This document shows, in pieces, positions 43,600 to 51,698 of a stretch of 64,000 nt of DNA. The translations under genes and the position numbers were made by a program. The stretch comes from Sva-07 sp942492715 (GTDB taxonomy: Bacteria > Actinomycetota > Acidimicrobiia > Acidimicrobiales > Ilumatobacteraceae), in the NCBI GenBank assembly GCA_942492715.1, contig CALOFW010000018.1:124001-188000 (forward strand). The letters run 5' to 3'. The stretch's first letter is position 1, and each line of letters opens with the position of its first letter. The notes under the pieces are model-generated. The model was not told the DNA's origin. It did no database searches and saw nothing but the letters and a program-made list of their open reading frames with translations.

Positions 43600-44198
43600 G
43601 TCAGGTCTGTTGGACGTTCGTCGGGGTCGGTTCGGTTCCCGGGTTCTCGGACGGGCGGGGTGAACGGTTCCGGTGCGGCGTCGACACGGAGTTCTCGGGC
43701 AAGCGCGGCACGTCCACGCGAGATGCGCGACTTGACGGTGCCGACGGGGATGTCGAGCACCTCTGCGATCTCGCTGTAGTCGAGATTGGTGACATCGCGC
43801 AGCACGACAGCGGCGCGGAGATCGTCGGCGAGCGTTGCGAGGGCGTCATCGAGGAGCAGTCGATCGCCGATGCCGTCGAGCCGCTGCGTGGCGCCCGGGT
43901 CGGCGACGTCCATCGTGGCCTGGTCGTCGACAGCGGCGAGCCCGGGCCGTCGGTTGCGTTTGCGGAGTTCGTCGAGCGATGCGTTGGTCGCGATGCGATA
44001 GGCCCAGGTTGCGAACGAGGACCGGCCGTCGAATCGCGGCAGGTTGCGCACGATCTTGATCAAGGCCTCCTGGCAGGCGTCGTCGCCGTCGCGCGTGCTT
44101 CCCGCGACTCGCCGGCACACCGCGTGGATCCGGTCGTAGTGGCGTCGCAGGAGTTGGTCGAGCGCGTTGCGATCACCGCCCTGCGCAGCGGCAACCAA
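43596..44198 (-). CDS. ECF sigma factor (SigM-like)
   Basis: A 200-residue extracytoplasmic-function sigma factor from the TTG at 44198. Region 2 has DQLLRRHYDRIHAVCRRVAG and DDACQEALIKIVRNLPRFDG, with FATWAYRIATNASLDELRKR for -10 recognition; region 4 is LLDDALATLADDLRAAVVLR and DYSEIAEVLDIPVGTVKSRI, the -35-binding helix-turn-helix. The reading frame continues up to an ATT at 44225 (PTHLDDAALVAAAQ), with a TACGCT box 7 nt upstream; THLDDAAL looks like genuine sigma N-terminal sequence, so the true start may be the ATT. Neighbours match the sigM locus of mycobacteria. Confidence 0.9.
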   Translation of the reverse strand: MVAAAQGGDRNALDQLLRRHYDRIHAVCRRVAGSTRDGDDACQEALIKIVRNLPRFDGRSSFATWAYRIATNASLDELRKRNRRPGLAAVDDQATMDVADPGATQRLDGIGDRLLLDDALATLADDLRAAVVLRDVTNLDYSEIAEVLDIPVGTVKSRISRGRAALARELRVDAAPEPFTPPVREPGNRTDPDERPTDLT

Positions 44199-44247
44199 CG
44201 CGGCGTCATCGAGGTGTGTCGGAATGCCCGCGAGCGTAACGAGCCGC

Positions 44248-46098
44248 TCAGTTCACGATGGCGATCTCACCGAGACGACCGCGGTAGGGATTGGCGTCCG
44301 TACAGCTTCCGTCGGTACCGAGCTCCTTGAGCAGGATCAGCATGTGTCGTGCCGGGGCGGCCGGTATCGGCGACACGACCGTGCCGGTGTCGTCGGCGAA
44401 GTCGGTGGGGCCGAGCGCCGGACCCCAGTCGGCGATCGTCGGCGGGATCGCCTCGGCGTCCGTCGCCAGGAAGGCGACCTGATAGGGCGCCGACAGCAGG
44501 TCGACCTGGAGGGCCTGCTGCATCGGGGCATCGAACGTGACGACCAGGCCGACACCACCCTTGCCACCGAGGTAGCGGTCGGCGTAGCAGACCGTGCTCC
44601 ACGACGTCCCGGGGCTGCCGTCGGCCCCGGCGAGCATCGCCTCGCCGTCGTTCTCGGTGCCGTCGCCGTCGGGGTCGTACGCGGTGATGGTGGCGATCGT
44701 GGCTGCGGCCGACGCAACGGCGGGCGCATCGACGACGCCGTCGGCCACCGCGCCATCGGTGCCGTCGCCGGTGCCGTCGCCGGTGCCGGCGTCGCTGAGC
44801 GTCGGTGTGGACACGACAGCTTCACCACCCCCGAACTCCAGATTGGCCCACAGCAGCACGCCCGCGATCAGGGCTGCGGCGACGAGGACGGCGACGACGG
44901 TGAACGCAGGCTTCCACTCCTGCGTGAGCCCGCGTGCCGGCTTGCCGCGCAGTTCGTTGCCGGCGTCGGGGGTGGGTTCGGCGATGGCCGGCAGCTCGGT
45001 GAACGCAGTCGGTCGTGCAGGCCCTGCTGCATTCGCCGTCGCCGGTGCAGCGGCGGTGACCGGTGTGGCGCGCGTGTGGCCGACCTCGCCCGGGATGGGG
45101 CCGGCCATCGACGTGGTCGTGTGCTCCGGGGTGACCGCCCGGGCGCGATCGGCGGCGCGACCAGCGACGTCGGACGGCGCCCGCCGCAAGCGACGGCCGC
45201 CGAACGGCGCAACCGGCGACCGTTCGTGGGGGGTGGGGTCGATGTGCGGCGGACCCTCCTTCGCGGCATCGCGCAGGGTGACCACCAGATCCGCCCCGCA
45301 CGCAGGGCGTTGCGCCGGATTGCGCGCGAGCAACTGGTGGATGACGACCACGAGCTTGGTCGGCAGTGTGGCGCGCAGGCGCGTGAGGTCGGTCGGATCG
45401 CGTTGGAGCCGTGCGAGTGCGGTGTCGGCGTCGGTCTCGCCGAGGAAGGGGACACGACCGGCGAGGCACTCGTAGAGCACGAGGCCGAGGGAATACAGAT
45501 CCGCGCGTCCGTCGAGTTTCTTGCCGCGCACTTGTTCCGGCGACAGGTACTTGGCCGTCCCCATCATGATGTTGTCGCTGGTGAGATCGGTCTCGGCCGA
45601 CTGCAGGCCCTTGGCGATGCCGAAGTCGGTGAGCAGCACGCGGCCGTCGGACGTCATCATGATGTTGCCCGGCTTGACGTCGCGGTGCACGAAGCCAGCC
45701 TCGTGGGCGTGATCGAGGGCGGCGGCGACGCAGGTGCCGATGTGGCAGGTGAGTTCGGGGCTCAGTCGCTTCTGTGTGTCGAGCACCTGGCGCAGGCTCT
45801 TGCCCTCGACCAGCTGCATCACGACTGCCTGGCGCCCGTCCTGTTCGAAGACGTCGTGGACGGCGACGATGTTCGGATGGTTGAGGCTTGCCGCCGCGAT
45901 CGCTTCGCGACGGAACCGTTCGGCGACCACCGGGTCGGTGGCCAACGACGGCTTGAGCCACTTGACGGCCACCTTGCGATCGAGCGTCAGGTCACGGGCG
46001 AGCCACACCTCGGCCATGCCGCCCTGCGCGAGCATCCGTTGCAGTTCGTACCGCTGCGCGATGACGGTCGGGGTGGGTGGCGGAGCCGCGGCGGACAT
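44248..46098 (-). CDS. Membrane Ser/Thr protein kinase with discoidin-like ectodomain
   Basis: A 616-residue receptor-type kinase. The kinase domain (10-275) is complete: glycine loop LAQGGMAEVWLARDL, lysine in KVAVKWLKP, FVHRDVKPGNIMM, TDFGIAKGL, GTAKYLSPEQVRG and DLYSLGLVLYECLAG. A juxtamembrane Ala/Pro region (280-420) leads to one transmembrane helix (AFTVVAVLVAAALIAGVLLW). The ectodomain (about 470-616) resembles the C-terminal discoidin-like domain of Rv3910-type MurJ fusions: AYDPDGDGTENDGE, GTSWSTVCYADRYLGGKGGV and LLKELGTDG. Start ATG 46098 is chosen; ATG 46143 is possible. Its place beside sigma and trxB genes matches that of Rv3910, but no MurJ part is present and the kinase looks active. 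It is 50 bp downstream-side of the sigma gene's start. Confidence 0.88.
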   Translation of the reverse strand: MSAAAPPPTPTVIAQRYELQRMLAQGGMAEVWLARDLTLDRKVAVKWLKPSLATDPVVAERFRREAIAAASLNHPNIVAVHDVFEQDGRQAVVMQLVEGKSLRQVLDTQKRLSPELTCHIGTCVAAALDHAHEAGFVHRDVKPGNIMMTSDGRVLLTDFGIAKGLQSAETDLTSDNIMMGTAKYLSPEQVRGKKLDGRADLYSLGLVLYECLAGRVPFLGETDADTALARLQRDPTDLTRLRATLPTKLVVVIHQLLARNPAQRPACGADLVVTLRDAAKEGPPHIDPTPHERSPVAPFGGRRLRRAPSDVAGRAADRARAVTPEHTTTSMAGPIPGEVGHTRATPVTAAAPATANAAGPARPTAFTELPAIAEPTPDAGNELRGKPARGLTQEWKPAFTVVAVLVAAALIAGVLLWANLEFGGGEAVVSTPTLSDAGTGDGTGDGTDGAVADGVVDAPAVASAAATIATITAYDPDGDGTENDGEAMLAGADGSPGTSWSTVCYADRYLGGKGGVGLVVTFDAPMQQALQVDLLSAPYQVAFLATDAEAIPPTIADWGPALGPTDFADDTGTVVSPIPAAPARHMLILLKELGTDGSCTDANPYRGRLGEIAIVN

Positions 46099-46198
46099 GA
46101 CTGCAGCGAACGCTAGCTGTGGCGGGCGGGACGGTCTGGTCAATCCGTCGACGGGTGGCGAGGACGGTGTGTCGACGGGGTGTCGACGGGGTGTCGAC

Positions 46199-47095
46199 TC
46201 AGGCCTGGGTGACCTGGAACGCGACGCCGATCGTGCCCCGTCCGCCGTGGGTGCCGATCACCGGGCCGATCTCACCGACCACGATGTCACCGGCGTAGTG
46301 GGGCTGGAGCATCTCGACGAAGAGATCGACGTCGCTGCAGTCGGCGTGGAGCACGGCGAGGTTCTCGATGCCGCCGTCGTAGCTCGTGACCTTGTCGACC
46401 AGAAAGCTCAGCGCCTTCGATCGCGTCCGTTGCTTTCCGCCCTGCTCGACCACGCCACCGGTGACCTCGATGATCGGCTTGATCGACAGTGCGGTGGCGA
46501 GCAGCGCCTTGGCGTTGCCGATGCGCCCACCCTTCTTGAGGTTGTCGAGGGTGTCGAGGGCACCGAACACGCGCGTGCGTTCGACGAGGTCGATCGCGAG
46601 ACGCTCGATGTCGTCGACGTCGACGCCGTCACGAGCGGCGCGTGCGCAGGCGAGTGCGATCGTGCCGACGCCCATCGAGATCGTGCGGCTGTCGACGACG
46701 CGGACGTCGAGGTCGATCGAGTCGTCGTCGGCGATGCTTCGCGCGGCGAGCTGGGCCGACTGCATCGTGGCCGACAATGCCGCCGAGAGTGACACCACGA
46801 CGACGCCGGTCGCGCCGTTGGCAGCGGCCCTGCGGTACACCTGCTCGAACTGTCCGGGCGCCGGCGCCGCGGTCTCGGGCAGGGTGGACGAGTTGACGCA
46901 ACGGGTCCAGAACTCGGCCGTCGACAGTTCCTCCCGGTCGACGAACTCCTCGTCACCGAACCGGATCGTCAGCGGCACGATGTCGATGCCGTACTCTTCG
47001 GCGACTGCGGCGGGCAGGTCGCACGAACTGTCGGTGACCACCACCACGTGGCCGCCCGTGGGTGTTGCGCTGGGGTTGTCGTTGTCGTCGCTCAC
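46199..47095 (-). CDS. DegV-family fatty-acid-binding protein
   Basis: A 298-residue protein. VVVVTDSSCDLPAAVAEEYG and IVPLTIRFGDEEFVDREELS are the standard opening; SSTLPETAAPAPGQFEQVYR, VVVSLSAALSATMQSAQLAA and LKKGGRIGNAKALLATALSI follow. DegV/FakB proteins bind fatty acids and in Firmicutes present them to the kinase FakA; no fakA lies nearby. GTG 47095 overlaps the stop of the DUF6049 gene (GTGA). It sits where MurJ would be expected from synteny. Confidence 0.92.
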   Translation of the reverse strand: MSDDNDNPSATPTGGHVVVVTDSSCDLPAAVAEEYGIDIVPLTIRFGDEEFVDREELSTAEFWTRCVNSSTLPETAAPAPGQFEQVYRRAAANGATGVVVVSLSAALSATMQSAQLAARSIADDDSIDLDVRVVDSRTISMGVGTIALACARAARDGVDVDDIERLAIDLVERTRVFGALDTLDNLKKGGRIGNAKALLATALSIKPIIEVTGGVVEQGGKQRTRSKALSFLVDKVTSYDGGIENLAVLHADCSDVDLFVEMLQPHYAGDIVVGEIGPVIGTHGGRGTIGVAFQVTQA

Positions 47096-49338
47096 AGGGC
47101 GTCCGATCCTACTTTGCGCGCCGTCGGATGACGATCGCGGACGTCGTCGACGAGGGAGGCGCGGCGCCGGGCGCGCCAGTGGGTGAACCACCAGCTGAGC
47201 AGCACGAGGATCAGACCGCCGGTCAGCAGGTAGCCGAGCCCGGTGAATCCGGTGACGCGCGAGGTGAGGGTGACCGGTTCGTCGATCGGCTGGCCGGCGG
47301 GCGTGGACACGATCAGGTCGATCGGCGAGGTTCCGTTCGATCGCGCCCGGACCGGGATCGTCACGCTCGTCTCGTCGTTCGGGCGCAGGGTGACGACCCG
47401 ATCGCCCTCCGGGAACTCGACCTTGCTCGAGTCCAGCTGGAGGAGCACCTTCACCGGCTCGTCGCTCGTGTTGGCGAGGCGGATCTCGATCGTGCCGGTG
47501 CGCCCCGTCAGGGTGAACGTGAACGGCTCGGGCAGCTGCACCGCGTCGGTGAGGGCTCTCGCCTCGGCCGTGAGTTCGGAGACCGCAGTCTCCACCTCGG
47601 CATCGCTGTAGGCGGTCGAGATGAGCCCATCGAGCTCTGCAGCCCATTGCCCGGGTCGCGAGTCGTCGTCGGTCAACATCGACGCCGCGCTCACCATCGT
47701 GAGCGCGGCCGAGTCGAGCAGTGCGATCCGATCGGCGAGCGGAGGTCCCGCCACCTCCGGCAGCTGGACGGTGACGTTCCGACCGTTCACGCGCTGCACG
47801 TCGGTGGTGCCGATCAGCTCGGAAGCCCGGCTGAATCGTGCGGACGGGGTGGTCGCAGCCAGTTGGTGCAGACCGGTGAGCAGGCGTGCGTCGGGTGCGC
47901 CGAGATCGGGCCTGGTCAGCACGATGCTGCGCTCGGGTGCCGTGCCGCTCCGACCGTCGGCGTCGGCCTGTGCGGCGAGGAGTTCGGCGAGGGTGGCCAC
48001 CGACCATTCGGTGAGGGTGGTCTCGGCGAGTTGCTCGTCGGCGGCCTCCGGGGTGAGTGCGGCCGCCAGCGGGTCGACGAGCAGCAGCGGCAGCGTGCCG
48101 CCGTCGGGGAGTTCGGCCTCGACGAACTGGTCGGTGTCGGGGAGGGTGGTGCTGACGGTGGCTCGGAACAACGCCGCCGGCATCACCACGAATCGGACAC
48201 CGAGGTCGCGGAGCTGCTGGGCGCCTGCGGCGCTCAACGCATCGGTGGTGATCCAGACGTCGCGTCGCGAGGGGGTCGTCGGCACCGCAGCGGTGAGCAT
48301 GTCCTGTCCGGCGCTCAGGAGCCGGGCGAACGTGTCGCCCCGACCCACGGCGACTGCCGACGACACGTCGAGCGGCGGGACGGGGAGGGCCACCAGTTCG
48401 TCGCCCTCGAGCGCGTCGGCGAGTTCAGCCTGGCGTTCGGGCGTCGTCGCCCGAGCGGCGACGAGCGGGGGTGGAACCTCGAGGGTGACCGGGGCGTCGA
48501 TCGTGGCCGCGAGGTCGATCGCGTCCGTCAAGCGTGCGTTGGCGTCGTCGATCGCGCTCCGGTCGGCGTCGGGTCCGGCTGCTGGTGTGGCGGTGACCAC
48601 CGAGAGATCGATCGGAGGTGGGGGAGCGTCGTCGTCGGGGCCGGGGAGGCGTTGGACGACCGTGCCTGCGGTCGCGACCACGATGTCGTCGGCTGGGTCA
48701 CCGGTCAGCAACTGGACACGGATCGGGTACAGGCCCGGGCGATCGAACTTGAGTCGTTCCTCGATGCTGTCGACGACGTCGGTCTCGAGATCGAGGCGGA
48801 TCGTGACGGTGCCGTCGTCCTCGACCGTCGATCGCCCGCGGACGTCGCTGATCGCCACGCCGTCGACCGCCGAGCTGAACGCATCGGGGTCGACGTCACT
48901 GCCCACCACCGACGCAACGTCGTCCGGGTCGTCGATCGGGGCGTAGTTGGTGATCTCCAGGGTCAGTCGGATCGACGGCTCGACGGGCGCAGGCTCGACG
49001 GTGGGTGGCACCGTGTCGCCGGGAATCGTGTCGCCGGGAATCGTGTCGCCGGGTGGCGAGGGTGGAGCGGCCGGTGCGTCGGGGACGAAGTCGAGCGCGT
49101 CGTCGAGGACTCCGCTCAGGCGGTACACGAGCCGGATCGTGCCGTCGGGCTCGATCGCGAAGTCCTGATCGATCAGCTCCAGCTCTGCGACGACCCGGCC
49201 ATCCTCCTGCGCCACGGCGGCACGGTTCGCCGCCGGCGGTGCTCCGACGAGCACCACCAGCAACACCGCAGCGATCGCGATGGCCAGCGCGGCGCCGACG
49301 GTCGGGCGACGCCGTCCGTGTGAGGTGGTGACGGTCAC
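47092..49338 (-). CDS. DUF6049-like secreted or membrane protein (Rv3909 position)
   Basis: A 748-residue protein with an N-terminal signal or anchor (VGAALAIAIAAVLLVVLVGA), a large extracytoplasmic region and a C-terminal transmembrane helix (LGYLLTGGLILVLLSWWFTH) with a short basic cytoplasmic end. The ectodomain has a beta-rich first half, a repeat of PGDTI (15-bp repeats near 49010-49060), a middle part with VWITTDALSAAGAQQLRDLG and ITTDALS-type strands, and a last Ig-like part with RLANTSDEPVKVLLQLDSSK. It has the layout of Rv3909 homologues, of unknown function. GTG at 49338 is set by the signal peptide. It lies 13 bp downstream of the GNAT stop. Confidence 0.8.
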   Translation of the reverse strand: MTVTTSHGRRRPTVGAALAIAIAAVLLVVLVGAPPAANRAAVAQEDGRVVAELELIDQDFAIEPDGTIRLVYRLSGVLDDALDFVPDAPAAPPSPPGDTIPGDTIPGDTVPPTVEPAPVEPSIRLTLEITNYAPIDDPDDVASVVGSDVDPDAFSSAVDGVAISDVRGRSTVEDDGTVTIRLDLETDVVDSIEERLKFDRPGLYPIRVQLLTGDPADDIVVATAGTVVQRLPGPDDDAPPPPIDLSVVTATPAAGPDADRSAIDDANARLTDAIDLAATIDAPVTLEVPPPLVAARATTPERQAELADALEGDELVALPVPPLDVSSAVAVGRGDTFARLLSAGQDMLTAAVPTTPSRRDVWITTDALSAAGAQQLRDLGVRFVVMPAALFRATVSTTLPDTDQFVEAELPDGGTLPLLLVDPLAAALTPEAADEQLAETTLTEWSVATLAELLAAQADADGRSGTAPERSIVLTRPDLGAPDARLLTGLHQLAATTPSARFSRASELIGTTDVQRVNGRNVTVQLPEVAGPPLADRIALLDSAALTMVSAASMLTDDDSRPGQWAAELDGLISTAYSDAEVETAVSELTAEARALTDAVQLPEPFTFTLTGRTGTIEIRLANTSDEPVKVLLQLDSSKVEFPEGDRVVTLRPNDETSVTIPVRARSNGTSPIDLIVSTPAGQPIDEPVTLTSRVTGFTGLGYLLTGGLILVLLSWWFTHWRARRRASLVDDVRDRHPTARKVGSDAL

Positions 49339-49351
49339 CGGATCGCGTCCA

Positions 49352-50062
49352 TCACGAGCGGAGTGCACGTTCGAGGATCGTGAGGTCGTCGGGCCGATCG
49401 TCGAAGCCGTACGAGCGGTAGAGGGACAGGGCCGCAACGTTGTCGCTGGCCGTGTTCACCAGCACCCGCGCCACGTGGCGTCGGCGCATCCATCGCACGG
49501 CGTCGTCCACGAGCGCGCGCCCCAGCCCGACCCGTTGGGCGGACGGATCGACGGCGAGCCGCTGGATGTAGCCCCACGGGCCGGCTCGCCCGCTGATCGC
49601 GAAGGCGACCATGCGTCCGTCGAGTTGGACACAGCGGGATCGATGGTGGGGCGTGGCCGACATGATGTCGCCGAGCGCGGCCGCGTCGTTGGCCCAGGGC
49701 GCGCCGAACGCCCGTCGATCGACCCTTGACGCTTCGTCGAGCATCGACGGACGCAGGCGCCGGAGCCGGTTCGGTGCGCCGTCGCGAGCCGACGGCGCAC
49801 CGCTCGGGTCGAGTTCGAGCAGGCGCAGTCGGTCGATCATCTCGAATCCCGCCTCGTGGAACGCTGGGGTCGAGGCGGCGAACAGCGCCCCGGTCCGCAG
49901 CGCCCTCGCACCCGTCGCTCGGGCCTCGACGATCCAGCGTGCGACGTCGGAGGCGTCGGGGACCATGTGATGATCGAGCAGCACGAGGTGCGCGACGTCG
50001 GGCTCGTAGGGCCAGGACCCCAGGCGAGCCCGGACAGGGTGCTCGACCGCCGCAGTGTTCAC
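49352..50062 (-). CDS. GNAT acetyltransferase
   Basis: A 236-residue protein with a divergent N-terminal GNAT-like half (LVLLDHHMVPDASDVARWIV; AFHEAGFEMIDRLRLLELD) and a canonical C-terminal GNAT domain: YIQRLAVDPSAQRVGLGRAL is the CoA loop and NVAALSLYRSYGFDDRPDDL the last motif. GTG 50062 with GGAG just upstream is the chosen start; the open frame further up is arginine-rich and would overlap the divergent CCA-adding gene. It occupies the place of the Nudix gene mutT4 in mycobacteria. Substrate unknown. Confidence 0.8.
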   Translation of the reverse strand: MNTAAVEHPVRARLGSWPYEPDVAHLVLLDHHMVPDASDVARWIVEARATGARALRTGALFAASTPAFHEAGFEMIDRLRLLELDPSGAPSARDGAPNRLRRLRPSMLDEASRVDRRAFGAPWANDAAALGDIMSATPHHRSRCVQLDGRMVAFAISGRAGPWGYIQRLAVDPSAQRVGLGRALVDDAVRWMRRRHVARVLVNTASDNVAALSLYRSYGFDDRPDDLTILERALRS

Positions 50063-50154
50063 GGCTCCGAAGGTACTCGCCGCGGTCTTCGCAGGAGCCT
50101 CACCGCGCCCTTGTCCGTCCGCGCTCCCGGGAAGCGAGGTCGTAGCCTGTCGAC

Positions 50155-51612
50155 GTGATCCCCGAACGACTGACGCCGGTTCTGCGCGAGCTGGAACCGC
50201 TCGCTGATCGGTTCCGCGCCGCCGGGCATCGGCTCTATCTCGTCGGTGGCACCGTGCGCGATCTGTTCGTCGCGAACGACCGCGAGGACTTCGACCTCGA
50301 CCTGACCACCGATGCTCGCCCACCGGAGATCAAGCGGTGCCTCGACGGGTGGGCCGACGCGATCTGGACGCAGGGCGAGAAGTTCGGCACGATCGGAGCT
50401 CAGAAGGTCGATCCCGAGAGCGGGCGTGAGCGGATCTACGAGATCACCACGTTTCGCGCCGAGGCCTACACCGACGAGTCGCGCAAGCCGCACGTCGTGT
50501 TCGCCGACGAGATCGAGGCCGACCTCTCGCGGCGTGACTTCACCGTCAACGCGATGGCACTCGACCTCACCGTGCCCGGCGATGTCCCCGTCCTGATCGA
50601 TCCGTTCGAGGGCGCCGTCGACCTCGCGACACGAACGCTGCGCACGCCGATCGGCCCCGAGATCAGCTTCAGCGACGACCCGCTGCGCATGCTCCGCGCG
50701 GCGCGGTTCATCGCCGGCTACCAGCTCGAACCGACACCGGAGTTGGTCGCCGCCGTCCGCGAGATGGCGCCACGCCTGGAGATCGTGTCGGCCGAGCGGA
50801 TCCGCGACGAGTTGGACAAGCTGATGGTCGTCGACCACCCGTCGGCAGGGCTGTGGTTCCTGGTCGACACGGGGCTCGCCGACCAGTTCCTGCCCGAACT
50901 GCCGGCGATGCGCCTGGAACACGACCCGATCCATCGCCACAAGGACGTGCTGACCCACACGATCGCGGTCGTCGAGAACGTCCGTCCGCTCCACGAGCAT
51001 CCTGGCGTGGTCGCCGGGGAGCAGCCGCCGTTCGACTTCCGGCTGGCGCGGCTGGCGGCGCTGTTCCACGACGTCGGCAAGCCGCGCACGCGCGGCTACC
51101 TCGAGGGCAAGGGCACCACCTTCCACCATCACGATGCGGTCGGAGCGCGGATGACCCGCAAGCGGATGAACGCGCTGCGGTACTCGAACGGCGACGTCGC
51201 TGCGGTGACCGAGCTGGTCGCGCTGCATCTGCGGTTCCACACGTATTCGATGGGATGGTCGGATTCGGCGGTACGGCGGTACGTGCGCGATGCCGGCGAT
51301 CTGCTGCGCGAGCTGAACGTGTTGACCCGGTGCGACTGCACGACGCGCAACGAGAAGAAGGCCGCTCGCCTGTCGAGACGGATGGACGAACTCGAACTCC
51401 GGATCGCCGAACTCCAGGAGGCCGAGGAACTCGCAGCGCTCCGCCCCGAGCTCGACGGCACCCAGGTGATGGAGCAGCTCGGTCTGGCACCGGGCCGAGA
51501 GGTCGGCGACGCGATGCGGTTCCTGATGGAGATACGTCTCGACGAGGGGCTGCTCGGCGACGACGAGATCCGTCGCCGCCTCGACGAGTGGTGGGCGCAA
51601 CGCAACCCGTGA
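50155..51612 (+). CDS. pcnA: CCA tRNA nucleotidyltransferase with HD domain
   Basis: A 485-residue enzyme that adds or repairs the 3' CCA end of tRNAs, needed here since tRNA-Ile does not encode it. The nucleotidyltransferase head has LYLVGGTVRDLFVANDREDF and FDLDLTTDARP (metal-binding DxD), then RRDFTVNAMALDL and DPLRMLRAARFIAG. An HD domain follows (LFHDVGKPRTR; HHHDAVGARM), which could give phosphohydrolase activity. The start GTG has TAGCCT 6 nt upstream. In mycobacteria pcnA also lies beside the Rv3909 homologue. Confidence 0.94.
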   Translation: MIPERLTPVLRELEPLADRFRAAGHRLYLVGGTVRDLFVANDREDFDLDLTTDARPPEIKRCLDGWADAIWTQGEKFGTIGAQKVDPESGRERIYEITTFRAEAYTDESRKPHVVFADEIEADLSRRDFTVNAMALDLTVPGDVPVLIDPFEGAVDLATRTLRTPIGPEISFSDDPLRMLRAARFIAGYQLEPTPELVAAVREMAPRLEIVSAERIRDELDKLMVVDHPSAGLWFLVDTGLADQFLPELPAMRLEHDPIHRHKDVLTHTIAVVENVRPLHEHPGVVAGEQPPFDFRLARLAALFHDVGKPRTRGYLEGKGTTFHHHDAVGARMTRKRMNALRYSNGDVAAVTELVALHLRFHTYSMGWSDSAVRRYVRDAGDLLRELNVLTRCDCTTRNEKKAARLSRRMDELELRIAELQEAEELAALRPELDGTQVMEQLGLAPGREVGDAMRFLMEIRLDEGLLGDDEIRRRLDEWWAQRNP

Positions 51613-51698
51613 CGCGAGCGGGGCCAACGCCGACGCTGCGCTGGCGTCGGTGCGTGAGCATCACCCGCTGACGGGGCACGGCGTCGTACCGTTTGGTG

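Noticed and set aside
49010..49060. 15-bp repeats as a separate element
   Set aside because: They are in-frame PGDTI repeats inside the DUF6049 coding sequence.
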